Assembly (NCBI GenBank): GCA_038030265.1
Contig: CM075937.1
Location: 40,590,198 to 40,654,197, forward strand
DNA length: 64,000 nucleotides
Direction of reading: 5' to 3'
From: Corythucha ciliata
Taxonomy: Eukaryota > Arthropoda > Insecta > Hemiptera > Tingidae
The first letter of the stretch is position 1, and each line of letters starts with the position of its first letter. The notes below the pieces were generated by a model that was not told the DNA's origin, did no database searches, and saw only the letters and a program-made list of their open reading frames with translations. The position numbers were made by a program, and so were the translations under genes. Of the stretch, positions 9,801 through 24,800 are shown piece by piece.

Positions 9801-12800
9801 TTTCAGCAGTTATGAAATGAATTTTAGCAAACATGAAGGAAGTGGGCGGCATATAAATGAAAGGAGAATAGAGGCGGTTACATGGGTGTACGAGCCTCGT
9901 CAGTCTTCGACGCCATTCATCGCGTTGTCGGTTCAGTCTGGAGTTTGCACTCGCGAAAAAAAGGCCCTGAACTTGTTCCAAAGTTCAAAGCTATTATTTA
10001 TCAGGCTTTCTTCTGTGAAGCATCTTCGTGACTAAAATTGGCAAAAAACGCTAGTGTGATGATCCTGGGGCTAGTTTCTGGAGGCATTTCGTGGCTTAAA
10101 TTAGAAAAGTGAGCAAAAAGGCCACCCCTGGAGGGTACTTCGTTGGTAAAGTCAACGAAAGTCGGTGGTTCGTGCCTTCGCGGTTCCTTAGAGTCAACTT
10201 TTGACGGCTAAAATTGATAAAAAGCGGTGATGTGCTATTCTGGAGAAAAGTAGGAGGCTAAAATTAAGAAAATTTACTATTTAACGGTTTATGGATTCGT
10301 TTCACCGCTTTCACGCAAGCCTACACAAAAAACCGGCCTTGAAACATTGCAATTTGGCTTAAAAAAAGACGAAAAACTGGAAATTTCGTTTTAAAAAAAT
10401 GTGGCTATTTCTTAGCTATTCGTCAAGCTTTGGGCACGGTGTAGTATGTAGTATTGCGTACTAAGGCAGATATATGAGAGAGGCAGACCGCACTGGGCCT
10501 CAAAGCTTATAGATGTTGCCGCGTGCGAGGAGACTTTTCGAGCCGTCGGCACCTCAAAAGACCCGTTGCGCCTCGGTGACACTTGTTTTAGACAATATTT
10601 TTCACGACGCCGATCCTATAGCTCCTTATATACTAGGAGGCCAAAATTGAGAAAGCGTTCTCACGTTCTCGGGGCTATCATGCTGCTAAAATATCAGAAA
10701 AAGAGCTAATTAAACGGCTAAAATTGAAAAAAATAAATCACTCGCTAGTCGCTACTCTAGGGGATAATTGTCAATTGGCGATTCCTGTGTAAGCAACTTC
10801 GTGGCTAAAATGGAAAAAAAAGCGACAATTTCCGGCTGACGTTGAGACAATGCACTGTCTCACGCGCAAAATTTAGATAAAATAGCCAATTCGCGACTAA
10901 AATTGAGTGAATGCGCTGATTAATAGTTAAAATCGAGAATAAACGATCATTCGCTGCTAAAATTGGGAAAACGCGTATTCCAGGTTTCTGGAAGAAAGCT
11001 CGTGGCTAAAATTCACAAAACGCGCTAATTCGTTGTTGAAAGTGAGAACAAATTGCTAATTAGCGGCTAAAATGGAGAAAAAGCTGTGATTCCCGGATCA
11101 AATTGGGAAAAGACGCTACCAGGTTAATTCACGGCTAAATATATGAGAAAAACGCTAGTGGCAAAATCAAAATTGAGGAAAAGCGTTGTGAATCACGACT
11201 AAAATTGAGAAAACGCCTATTCACGATATCCGGAGGCAGTTTCGTGGCTAAAATGGTCGAAAAAGCATTAATTAACGCTGCTAAGTGGTTCAGGCTATAC
11301 GTCATAGAGATTTCCGCCCCGGGTCTCGTAACTTGCGGGACCGTCACCGGCCCCTGCGGCGTAGCGTCCCCAAAACAAAACAAAAACGATACGATTTGCA
11401 TTTCGCAGGGATACAATTCAATGGCTATTTATTCTTCAAATCTCGCCTCTTCCGCCGCCATCAGGAGCAATTTCACGGCTGTTTTGTCCCTGAAACAATA
11501 AATTTCCCGAATAGTTAGCTCCCAATGTTGCTATTCTTAGCTGTTTAGCTCGATCGCTCATAAGCAAATTTATTTCTTTATAATCTCCCCGTTTTCCCAC
11601 CTAAAATACCGACTTGCGATTGTTTATCCCCGTGAACAAACAGTTCCACGATAAATCTTAATTTCATGAATAGTTCTAGCCAAAGGAAACTCACATTTAC
11701 ACGGCTGTTAGTATTTACCTTTCGGATCTTGCCCTTTTGGCCACCATTATAGCTATTTTGTGAAGCTATGTAACTCAAAATTTTCTCAAATTTTCTGCTG
11801 AAGAATCGGTGGTTTTCTCAAACTTTTCCACGCGGTCATTGCGGTTGCCTCGAGCATCCGCGAATCAGCCATTTTTTCTCAATGTTAGCCACGAATTAGC
11901 GTTTTTCTCTATTTCACCCACGAATGACCCGCGAATTGGTGTTTTCTTAATTTTTGTGTCGAATTAGCGCTCTTTCCTCATTTTGCCGTAGATTAGCGAT
12001 TTTTAAAATTTATTTTTAGCCATGAAGTAGCTTTGAGAAGCCACGAATTGGCGTTTTCTCCATTTTAACCACGATTTACAGTTTTTTTTCTATACGCTTT
12101 AGCGCTTCTTCTCAATTTCATCGGCGAATTACCGAATTTTCTCCATTTTTCTCGCGAGTTTTCTCAATTTTTTTTTCTGTGAATTAGCTCATATTCTTAA
12201 TTTTAACCCGAAATTAGTGATTTTCCACACTTGATCTCACGAAGCCGGGAGTTGGTATTTTCGTAATTTTAACGGCGAATTAGTGTATTGCCTGAATTTC
12301 ATAGGTGAAGTATAGATTTGATTCCATTTTAGCTATACAAATTATAGGGTTTTCGTAATCTCAACCGCGAATTACTGTTTTTTCTCAACTTTATCCGCGA
12401 ATTTAGCTATTATTCTCAATTTTACCCGGAATTAGCAATTTTTTTTCAATTTTAGCCCTGAATTATGTTTTTCGCATTTTTTGTGCTGATCGTTGCATCT
12501 AGAAACCATAAACTAACGCATTTTCATAATTTTGGCCACGAAAGTTAGCATTTTCCAATATTTTAGTCACGTATTTGCCCCAAGAACGGCACATCGATGT
12601 ACTTTTCTCAGTTCTAGCCACCTAAGTCCCTCCGGACTATGGGATCAGCGTATTATCTCTTTCTGTGAAATTGTCTCCAGAAGGGACGCTAAGGCAATGC
12701 CAATGTTCCTTTATTTTAACTATATAATATTAGCTATTAGAATTAGCGGAGTTTCTCAATTTTCCATTCGCGAATTAGCCATTTCAGCCTCGAATTTGCG

Positions 12801-15800
12801 CTTTTTCTCAAGTTTTAGAAGCGAGTTAGCGATTTTTTCACACCTAAAAACCTTTTTTCTCTTCTTTTCTTCACTTAAGCTTTTAGCGGTCCCCATCCTA
12901 ACAAGTGTACAGGGCGGTCCACCCTGCTCATCACTACGCTAGATATTGTCCTGAGGGGGAAAATTGACTCTATCTATACGAAAAACGGTCATTTTGCATG
13001 AATCGATTTCTCGAGCAAAATGTCAAGATTTGTTGTTGTTTTTTTATAAGGCAAAATAATAGACAGTGTTTTGGGAGTTGAAATACTACCCGTTTTTGAG
13101 TTTCTTCCTTTTTTTTTCAATTTCTTGGCCGTGTCGCCTTTATTTTCTTGATAGATTTACGAAATGTGTGTTTCCTCAACATGCGTTTTTGCTCGCCCAC
13201 TGATTTCCCACGTACTTTTTATAAAATTTTTTAGGTTCATATAACGGTTATTAACGAATAAACCATTTTGTCCACCTCCACTTTATTTATAAAAATAATC
13301 GCAACGACCTTTATTCCTCCAAAAAACTGACGATTTGACGGTGAGATGGATGGCTGTTTACGCGGGTGATGAAGTCTCTTTAATTATGAAACGTGACGAG
13401 TTGGTGGGGTCGCTTGAACTGTCCACTTGTTGAGCAGATTAGCAGAATGCGGGGGGGGGGGAGATGTACCCTTGATGTAAGGAATCATTCGCATATGAAT
13501 ATTTCCAGTTGACCCGTCGATATACTGGCACATGCCCCCCTTCCACCGCCAATTTATTCTGATAAAAGAAAGTCAACAGGCTTATTTTTTTTTTTTCAAT
13601 CGATAAAGTTTAATGACATCACGTGCGCGGCTAGACTGATTAATACGTTGAGACAAGAAGAAAACAAGATCAGTATCTCTTACTTGAAAAAAAAAAAAAA
13701 AAAAGAAAAGAAAAAAACTGCTTAATTACCCCCAAGTCTGGGCGCATTTACATTTCCTGCTACAGTACAACTTCATCCCGGATTGTTCAATATTTACCAC
13801 TTCTCCCCCTCACCCATCCAATCGCATTAACCACCGAAATCAAGTTCCATTAGTCTGAGAAGCGTGGGTGGATATTTCAATATAAGAAAAATAATAATAA
13901 TTGGATTAAATATCTGTTTGGAGGTGGGGTGGGGGGGATCCAAGGATTTTAGGGCGCGGCCTTTTTTTTCATTCTCAAATCATTTTAATTAGTTGCCAAT
14001 ATTATCGAGTTCGTGGCCGTTAAAATATTTGTTGTTGTTTTTTTTAAACTGTGATTGATGGGCTTGCACTTTGGCTGGTCGGAGGAGGCATGGAGGAGAG
14101 AGAAAAAAGAAACATATCGGTAGAAGGGAATGAATTGGTTTTTAATTCGTGAAAATATTTAATAAGTGAATAAATGTTTAAAGAAGACTCGACAGTGCCC
14201 CTTTTCTTAGAAATGAAACGACATCAGCCTGTGTTATTCCAAAGGGGGCACTACGTAAACATCTAGCACAGATACAAAAAAATATATATATAAAAAATAA
14301 AATAAAGCAACAGAGCACTCGCACAAAAAACTTTTTTTTAAGTAGTGGGGAACTTAAGGTTGGCCGTGGTTGGTGTCCTTGGGAGAACCCAAATCTTTTG
14401 CTAAGTTCAATTCTTCAGTGTACGATAAACATGTAGCAGTTGTGACTCCTCCCATCTGACAACAGCAACAACATGCTCAGGTAAATTTTAAATATGAAGT
14501 TAAACCGTGATTTTCCGCAATAATAAAATTATCAGGTTTGTGGATAGTGAGGAAGGTGTATCAATGGGTGGGTGGGTGGGGGCTGCTTTGTATTTTCAAA
14601 AGGATGCCTTTATTGAGGTCTTTCCTTTGATGCGTCACTACACGTACGGGGAACACTGACATGAGGTGGTGATGAAGGGATTCTCAAGGTGATTGCTGGT
14701 TTAAGGGCTAAACTTTTAACCCCCTGGCTTAAGGACGTTTAATAACTAAGGATATAATTACTTTCAAACTTAACAGTATAGTACCTTGAATGTCAAAATA
14801 ACAGTTTAAGCCCTTCCCTCAACCGCTCCAATTAGTATTTATAGGCTTCACCGAATAAATGCTCTCTAATTTTCCCTGGCTAAAACTTTTTTTTTTCTCA
14901 AGAAGAAAGTTTTCAAGTCTTTGCCAGTATTCTCACAACGAAACTTGAGCGAAGAAAATGGGCAATATGCCCAGATTTCATTCCTATGGGCGCGAAGTGC
15001 ATTTTAAAACAACGACGAAAAACTATGGGATTTCACTCCTTTTTTATGTTTTAGAAAGTTTGTTTTCCATTTGATTTACTATTTACCCCCCACCGCCACT
15101 ATACCATTTGGATTAAATCAACAATCTTTTAAACTTATTTCTCTCCCCCATCCCACACAACGTTTGTCATGTGAATTTCCGTTAAAAGTTAAAACTTCAA
15201 ACTGTTAAAAGGCCCCGCCATAAAAATCGGGCAAAATTATTTTATGGCTCTAAAGGAAGAAAGCTGTATGCAAATATATAACTTCCCTGTAGCGCTTGCG
15301 GTTTTATTTGACTAGAAAGTTTTTTTTTTATATAGTTCTAAAGGAAATGTACGGCACTCTTCTTTGTTTAACCTTTTTTTCCCTTTCGCTGACCTTTTGA
15401 AAAAAGATTTAAATATTCGCCCCGAAGGTAATTATACAAGGTATAATGGCGCGTACGCTGTACGCGCGTATAAATAAAATGTGTTGCACCGAGAAAGGCA
15501 AACATCGGGGGATTTCCATACTACATCCCTTCCCCCACCCCTACCACCACGCTCCACTGTGCCTACTCTTTCATATCGCATCAAAGCCATGTTCCGTCAA
15601 CTGGCTTGAAGCGACAGCATAATGGGATTTCTCCCTCTCTTTTTTATTAGCAGGTTTTTACGAGCGTACAAAGGTTGTTTCTCGCACCTTTGAGAATCAC
15701 CGCAATACATTGTAGGCGACAATGAAATATATCCGTGGGAGAATGCAATCTTTTGTTTTTCCCTAAAAACTCTTGTTTACGTATTTTAGAATTTTCTTGT

Positions 15801-18800
15801 TACGCAGTTAGGAAAATAGGACTTTAGACTGACATCAGAACTAGCTCGCCATTATTCAAAAGAACTGCCGCGTCAAAAGGACTCCATTGTCTAAAAACCC
15901 AAGATTAACATGAGAAGTATCAGTTTTCACTAAAAAACGGACTATTTACTTGAAGACCTTGTTAATTTAGCCACCTGAATCGTATTTTATAGTTCATAAA
16001 CTCGTATAATTTTTCCCTTCATAATAGCTGACCGTTCGCGTCTTAAACGTCTGAAATATTTCTTCCCCTGCGGCAACTTCTGTGTCATGAAGTCAAGTAA
16101 CGGGCTTTTAAAACTGACGAGGTAGTGACACATCTGCAGGACCGTAACGAAAGAATTTCCAAGGGGAGGAAATATCCCCCACCTTTATCAACCAAAATTT
16201 TGCGGATTATCGACACTCACAAAACCCAATTTCACGGTTTTCGCTCGCTCTATAAAAAAGGCATGTTTACAGAATTTAATCCCTAAAAAGAAAATTTCCT
16301 GGGGTTGACCCCGGCCGGTGGAGTCGGCTCGTTCAAAAGCAATTTCGATGGGACTGGCTCGTGGCTCCCAGTAAAAAAAAAACAGTTTCGCGAGGTTTTC
16401 TTACTCAAAATATAGAGAATTCACAGGATTTGCTGCATCAAAAAGCAAATTCGGCTCTGCTGATTTATTTAAAAAGCCATTTCCCCGAGTTCCGAAGTGA
16501 TGGCCTGCTCAAATAAAACAATTTCGATTGGTTTAGCCCACTCGAAAACCATATTTGGCGCACTCTACATCTCTCCAAAATTGACATTTCAGAGAATTGG
16601 ATCGTTTTTTAAAACTACATTTCACAGGGATGGCTAAAGCAATTTTACAGAGTCGGCTTATTCTAGACCTATATCGTGGGGCTGGCTCGTTGAGAAATCA
16701 AAATTTCGTTGGGCACGGCCCCAGTGGCGGAACTATATACCTAACGGGGCCCTGGGTGAAAATCAGTTAAGAGGCTACGTTTGCCTCTCTGAACAAACGA
16801 AGAATATCACTTCCATGTAGCGTTAAATTACGACCTCATCTCAATTTTAACCGCGAATAATCGTTTTTCACATTTTTACTGCGAATTACCGATTTTTCTC
16901 AATTTTATCTGTGAATTAGCGTTTTTTAAAGTGAATTTTGTCAGTAAATTATCACCCCCCCCCTTTTATTCATCTATTCCGTATTTTTACCAAAGTTACG
17001 TAAAGAAACCGCGAATGGACGTTTTTTCAACTTTATAGTCAAGAATTAGCGCTTTTTCTGAATTTTTAACCGCGAATTAGCGCCTTTTCTCAATTTTCAT
17101 CCAGGAACGAGAGATTTTCCTCTATTTCAGCCATTAGTTAGTAGATTTTTTCTCTTTATAGCCAAAAATTAGCACTTTTTACAGATTTTAACCGAATTTG
17201 CCACCCCAATATGCTATTATTATTATTAGCTTTTATTTAATTATTTATTTTTTCAAATCAATTTTATCAAAAAAGAATGTGGAAGTAACTAGTGATATTA
17301 ATTTTTTATTTTAGTAGCGAGTTATCGTTTTTATCAATTTTAGTGGAGAACGAGTGCATTTCCTCAAATTAAGCCACGAATTAACGTTTTTTCAATTTTA
17401 CTTAGCGCTTTTTCTGAATTTTTAGCCGCGAGTTAGCGCCTTTTCTCAATTTGTATCCACAAACGAGACCTCTTTCTCTACTTCAGCATTCAATTAGTGG
17501 ATTTTGTCCCCTTGCATCCACAAATCAGCGCTTTTGCCGAATTTAGCGTTCCGAAGCCATACGAATTGTATGTTTTAAAAATCAATTCAAGCCACAAATT
17601 AACGCTTTTTGTCATTTGAGCCATGAATTTGCTTTTTTCCACAATTTTATCCGCGAATTAGTGATTTTTATATTTTATCTGTGTCGTCAGTTAACGTTTT
17701 TATTAATAATTTTAGCGGAGGACGAGTTGCTTTTCCTCAATTTAGGCAGTGAATTAGCGTTTTTGATTAATTTTAGTCGTGAACTTGGCCCAAGAGCAGA
17801 AATCGGCGCTTTTTTAAAATTCTGGCCGTTAAAGGGCCCCTCTCCACCTCCATATACAGGTGGCTAGGAGCTTTTGCTCAATTTTAGCGGCAAATTGGCG
17901 CGTTTTCAAAATTTTTATCCGCGAATGTGAGCTTTTTCTATATTTTAGCAGAAAATTAACAGTTTGATCTTGCTTATATTCACGAATCGGCAATTTAAAA
18001 AAAATTTAGCCAAATTTGACTCCTCTCAATTTACATCCACTATTTACTGATTTGAGCCTTTTCTCATTTTTAGCCTGGAATTTCTGTTTTACATTAATTA
18101 TTAGCCATGAATTTGTATTTTCTCTCAATTTTAACTGCGAGTGAACGCTAATTTTCATAAATGTCAGTCGCAAAATATTAACTTGAGCCACAAATTAGCG
18201 TTTTTTTGTTGCATTTTTTGCCACGAATTTGGGTTTTATATAAATTTCAGCCTTGAACTTGCCGCAAGAGCAGAAATGGGGGCGTTATCTCAAATCTGGC
18301 CGTAAAAGCTCCTCCCTCCATATACCGGGTGACTTTGAGCTTTTTATCAATTTTAGCTGCAAATTAGCGCTTTTTCTAAATTTTTATCCGCGAGTGTGAG
18401 CTTTTTTTCCATTTTACGAGAGGAATTAGCAGTTTCTTTTACTTCTATTCCTAAATGAGCTATTTTTTCAATTGTAGCTGTAAGTTTCGCCTTTTCTTTT
18501 ATTCATTTTTGGCCACCAATTTGCATTTTGTTTTCTGTTAGCTACGATTTAGAGCTTTTCCTCAATTTTATCCGAGAATTTTGTGCTTTTTATATATTTT
18601 ATTTAGCTGCTAATGGGCCCTTACTTTTTAGTAATTTTAGCCGTGAATTAGCGTTTTTCCCAAATGGAGTTTTTTCAACTTTAGCCACGAATTAGCGTAT
18701 TTTTGCATTTTTAGCCCATATTAGCGTTTTATATGAATTTTAGCCTTATAATAGCCCCAAGAGCAGACATAGAGTTCGTAAAATAAATTTTCAGTCGTAA

Positions 18801-21800
18801 CAGGTCCTCCATGTACCGCAAATCAGCGATTGTGCCTTTATTTTGGTCTGGAAGTTGCACGGAAAACCACGCGACTTATAGCATTTTCTCAATATTAGCA
18901 ACGAATGAGTGCTTTCTTGCAATTTCAGCTTCGAATATTAGTGTTTTTTTTTCAAAACTATCAGTTGCGTACATGCCCCAAGAACGAGACATTACCGCGC
19001 CATGTACGTGAATCTGAGCGAATTCGTTTGTTTAGCGGGGTACGTCAACGTAAAATCATTTGTTTAGCCATATTTTTCGTTTGTTTAGCATTTCAAAATC
19101 TTATTTTATTTATTAAAAAAAAAAAAAAAAAAACACACATTGGTAGTTGGCCAAGACGAAATCGTTTGTTTAGCGCCCTTTAGTCTTAAAATAGTTTGTT
19201 TTCGACTACGTTTGTTTATAGCCAAATGCTAAACAAACAAAAATGTTGGCTTAACAAACTTAAACTAACGGCGGTAAACTAACGAATAGGACCGTTTTCA
19301 CAGGTTTTTGTGATATGGGTCGGGTAAGGTTCACGTGCATTAGCGCGCCTTCTCAATTCTAATCGCGTAAGGACCTAAAGAAACTGCGAGGATCAGCGTA
19401 TGTGAGCCGACCCCCGTCCAACCGGACATCGAGTCACCTTCTATTCACAATTCCTGTATTCAAAAATTCCCATTTTTTCATCTTCAAGCTTTTTCGGGAC
19501 AACCCCTTGAACGGAGGGCCCGGCCGGGGTGGTCCGCCCCTTACCTCTGTACACCGCTTACTGGTCCTTTGATTGAAAACCAATTGCGCCAAAAAACGGT
19601 TTTGTGGGTTTGGCGGCATCACGAAGGAAATTTTGCTTCGCAGATCGGCTAATTCTGAAAGAAAGTTCGTAGTGTTGGCTCAACAAAAAAATTGTTAATT
19701 TTGTTTGACTGCGTTGTCTGGTCAAAAACCAAACTAAGCCGTTTTCATCCGTTAAAAAAGCAATATCATATCGTGGAGCTCGGAGCATGTTGGGGTGACC
19801 CATTGGAAATACGCTATTTCCTGGATTCAGCTCTTTCATTCACCAAATTTCGTGGATATGACACTTTTAGAAGCCTATTTCTCAGGTTGTCTTCGAAAAA
19901 ATAACGGTTCTATATGTGTTGTGGCGGGGAGAGTAGAAATGACCAGTACAGGTTTTCTCACCTGTGGCTTAAAATTATCAGTTTTATGGGCATGGATCAG
20001 TAATTTGAGCCCAGAATCTAAATTATTCTACTAGAAAATTCCCGAAAATTGGCATTGCAGTCTTCAAGAATCGAATAATTTTGTTTTCCCGTGTAAACCG
20101 ATCATGTTTTGACCTCAAAAACTGAATATCCGCCAGAGTAACGGTCGTGCTTCACTGTTACCCCCCCCCCTCCCAACATCAACTCAGAAAGTCATAGGAA
20201 ACTGTCATAATATAAGGGTCAAAACTTGGAGGTTTTGACGCAACATTTTATAGAAGACAAAGAACCCTTCGATTTATTTTACCTCGTAAACTGACTATAA
20301 TCGGTCATGAAACGGTACAGCATCGAACTATACAACAAAAGTAGTGTGGGGGTGGGGTGCTTCTTGTCCTTTTGAACGACATTTTTTTTATTGGTTATAA
20401 ACATTTTTTATGTTCCTGAATTTCAACCTTTAAAAGTTATTACCTACGCTCTTCTAATTACTCGTAATTGTTACGCTATTTTCACCAATTATAAAGTGCG
20501 GGCGCTCGTTTTTTTTTAAACGCTCATAAAACACTTCCGTATTAAGGAAATAACCCGGTTCGATTGTAATTATTTGAACTCGCGAGTGCGTGAACGGGAG
20601 CTCTAATTCTTTCTTATATATGAGACCTTTCTCAACCCCTTACTTGGAACTTCGAAGAAGCGAAGGGGCTAGTCCGTCGACGTCGTCCTTCGTTCCCGTC
20701 GTCGTCGCAATGCAGTCCATCAACTTGTTTGATGTCTTTTTTCTTCTTCTTCTTTATTTCTTTCTTTTCTCGTCTCGTTTTTTAACCTTTTTCATCTCTT
20801 TAAGGTTTGCGACCTTTCTGAAGGATGTCAGAAAGTCACTGGGACGAACTCCTCCCATGTTAACGTTAAACAATATTTTGTGTTGAAGAGACAGAAAGAG
20901 AGAGAGAAAAAAATTAATTTTTGTGTTCAGCCACTTTCGTGTAACAATAAAGGGGAAAAACGGAAGAGAGAATAAATAAAAAAAATTTAAAAAAAAAGTT
21001 TAGTGTGTGGCACTTTTTAGCAGGGCTTCGTGTTCAGTTTGACGTCAAAACTACACGTGGTCCTCCGGTCCCCTTATGATTTCTTCTGTAATGACGTGGT
21101 CATGAAATGGAAAGGGGAGGAGGAGGCATAAATGTTGCATGGTGCTTTATTGGGGTTCAGATGCAGTTTTGGAGGTTTACCAGCATATAATCAAAAAGGT
21201 TGTTAGGGGTCGGCTGCACTGAGACGAAACAAGGAGCTTCAGTGCGAGGCTAACCGAACTCGGCTTTGTGCAACTTTATCCATTACAGTTGAAATGTTTG
21301 TTGTTATTTATTTTGTTTTTGTTCAACTTCTTTTTCTTTGTTTTTAGATGCCTCAACGAGTGCCTACGGGAGAGTTGAGCCCGAGTCCAGAGGACTACAC
21401 GGCCGTTTTCGCAGCCGACTCCTTCGACTTGTCCCTGCTGCCACCGTACAAAGAGGAACAGCTCTTTCCACCGTGGTCACCCATTAAACAAGAGGCGAGT
21501 TTCATTGACGACGACGACGACGACGGCATTGTCGGTGTCGATGAGGAGAAAAAACACTTTGTCGAGGATTTCATCAAACCTCAGCCGACTCAACCCCCAC
21601 CCGATCATAAATTACTACGCGAAGTCTTAAAAGACACGTCGTTTCAACGACGCTATAATCTGATACCGGTGTCGGTTGGCGAGCTCGGCACTGGATTCCG
21701 TGCCGACATGGAAGAGGTCTCGATGGACCTCGCCCAGGAAGAGATTGAGCCCGTCCTGTCCATGGCGATGGAACAGCTCAAATCGGAAATACACAGCACG

Positions 21801-24800
21801 TGCACCGTACTCGGCATTTCGAGAGGCAAGATTTATTTATTTTTTTAATGAAGTTTTCGAAGCGTTGTGCGTTTTGAGGCGTCCTCCCTGGTTTCTTATC
21901 TCCGCCAAAAATTATGTTTTCTCCGCTCTATTCGCCCAAAAAGAAAAAAAAAAGGCACGACAACAAGTGGTCAGACAAGCCTTAGGAATGCGAAAGGTAC
22001 CTTTCTCTTGAAAGTGACCAACGCCCACGCCGCCAAGCCCAATTTTTCCATTAAATTTTTAATTTATAATATCACTGATAGGCAATGGGAAGGGGAACTG
22101 ATCATTTCAATGAAGTCGGTCCATCAATCAACGTTGGTTATGATTGTTGAATCAACCGTTCAATTTCAAAAACTGATTACTTGCCAGCTTCAGTTTTTAA
22201 TTGCCTTATATGTTTCTAAAAAATCCTTAATTTTTTGCTTTAAGTGGCTGGAAATTAAAACTAAAAAAAAATTATTAAAACACGCGGAATGTGATGTATT
22301 TGACGACTTTTTTTTTTTTTTTAAAGACAAGAACTTGTCTCGTTGTCGAGGTAGTGCCCCACTTTCTTTCTTTTCTTTTTTTACTCCTTCTTCTTCTTCT
22401 TCTTTTACCGCAGAGTGTCTGGCCTCAGCTACTTTAGTGGAGGGTCCGTTCTGATCGGGGGGGGGGGGGGAAGAGGCTTCCTTCTTCGGCTTCCACGAAG
22501 AAAAGAAGAATTATAATACCGTTATCTTTTTTCAATGCGTGCTGTTGTGCAACTTCTCGTCTTTCACGCGTGTATACTTAAGTGTAGAGAATTTCAGGGT
22601 TGTATATTGTGATTTGGCATTTTTCATCAAACTTAAGGATAAAATGCATTGGTGGGGGTCTTCCTTGTAGAGTTTACCTTTTTTCAACGTTTCTCCCCCT
22701 CCCCCCTCTTGTTTGGGGTGGGGACGTGTATGTGTGTGTGGCACACTCAGATCTTCTCACGTCCCCCTTTTTTTTTACTCCCAAGCGTTTAGTGATGTGA
22801 TGTAATGGTTGAGGTAGTGAGGAGTTATTTGTTGAGCTCAACCCCCGCCCCATTTACCCCGTACGTAAAATCTTCTAATTACTGTCTAATTCTTTTTCTT
22901 AGAATTAATTCGAACCGCGGGGCTATAATCGACCCAAACTAATTTTGTTTTTGTCAAATCATTCTGGTAGTTCTCAGGTGAATTTATTACCTCGATTTTT
23001 CACTTGGAGAGTAAGTACACCCACTTTGTTCTACTCGCTCGTTATTTCCAACTTTACGCCTTTTTTTGGTCTTTTATAATCAAATTATCGCTCGTCATTG
23101 AAAAATTAGTCAATTTGAAGCGAAGGAGGAAAGGTAGATGGGGCTGAATCAGCCCGCATGGCCATAGCATCATCACCTCTGTAGGTGAACCAAACTGATC
23201 ACCGGACGATGGCTAAGTGGCATTCAACCAGAACTGGTGGGTTTATCCGGGCAGTCCACTTCGCCCCCCCCTTAATTATCTTTACTCCAGCTCACAAAAT
23301 CAAAAGTCCACTCACTCTTGACCAGCTGTCAATCACTGACTTCTATACAGCTCAAAAACTCGGGAATCTTAATTCTTGTGTCAAAAAAACTATACTATCG
23401 TTGGCCCGATTGACGACTGGGCACCATAACTCGCTCATAAAACTGAGAATTATCGGCTTAGAACTGACGATGAGACTTGAGTCAGGGGCGTATCTAGCCC
23501 CCTGTTGTATACCGAAATCCTATGAATTTGGCTTTGTAAGAGCCCATGACCGTAAAATTGGGGTTTGAAAGACCCAAATCCGCGAATTTTTGTTTCCGAG
23601 AGATGAACAATTCCTAACATTTGAATTTGAACGAGCCGAATGCAACAATTTTGATTTTGAAAAAAGTGTTTGGGTTCAAATAGCAGCATTTGGTTTTTGA
23701 TAGAGCCAGACGCGCATGATTCGTTTTGGATCAGATATTGAGCCAAACTCACGCCCACGCAGAGCAGCGGCAGTGCTTGGGCCTGGTTTTTCGACGGAAT
23801 TCGTTCTGGGTCCTAGTGCTGGGATCGAATTTCTCGATTTTTTTTTTTTATTTCCAATAAGTTTAAGTTGCCTAAATACCACATGCACCCAGAGTCCTGA
23901 GAAGATCTCAGACACTGCAATGAAAATAATCTGGTTTTTCGGGAAACAAAGACTGGGCATTCGGGTTATTGTTTTTATAAGAAAATTAAGAAATTAGGTG
24001 AATGGGACAAGGTGAGAGGGGGGGTAATAAGGGAGTTTACGTCCACCCCCCTCACGCAGGCACAAAGCCGCACCTGATGATGTGGCTAATCAGAGGGCCA
24101 TTTTGTGAAGTTGGCTGATTAAAAACCAATTTCGTGGGGCTGGCTCCCCCATACACACACATACTTAAATTTTTGGGTTTCGCCGTATCAAAAACAACGT
24201 TTCGCGATCATCAAATATCCAATTTCGCTGATTTGACTCTTCCAAAATAGCAAATTTCGCGCATCCAACTTTTTCTAACGGCTTGCGAACGTGTGAAAAG
24301 AAAAAAGGAACACTTGTGGGGGATGAAGCTCTATTCTGTGGCTGGAGCTTTACTTTAGAGTTGGAGCTTTTCTGTGGTTGGTACGTTGAAGTGGTTTGGA
24401 GCTTTGGAACTATTTTGATTTGGAGCTTTGCTGTGGCTCGGCCTTTTTTTTGTGATTTAAAATATTTGGCCGAATCGAGGGCGTAATTGAGTTCCGTACC
24501 CAGACGCGAATATATTTCTCAACGTCGTTGCTTCGAATTGGTGTATTTTTGTTAATTTTAGCGGCAAATGTGCACTTGTTGCCAATATTATAGCCGTGTA
24601 CCAACGCTAAGAATCCCAATTGTTTTTTATCTTTAAACTTTTTGGGAGCCGCCAGAACCTGAGACGGCCCGCTCCCCTTGCCCACACGTCGGTATTCGCC
24701 CCGCCGCGGTATGAACCCTCGAAACTGTGATTTTGCTGTTATATATCCATCCCATGCAATTTGGTGGCGAATATTCTCCAAAAACTTACTTATTTATACC

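Noticed and set aside
12532..12942. 136-residue open frame
   Set aside because: It lies within the sense F1 array; long frames arise there because the monomer length (30) is a multiple of three and one frame avoids stops.
12903..19557. One 6.6 kb hAT element bounded by the GTGTACAG motifs
   Set aside because: The termini are similar, but adjacent 8-mers do not match, the interior has no transposase and contains another hAT-like end at 16723; kept only as separate edge motifs.
21867..22454. 195-residue open frame in intron 2
   Set aside because: It is composed of poly-Phe/Lys/Ser low complexity from T-, A- and CTT-rich DNA, with no domain, and lies in the intron of a well-supported gene.
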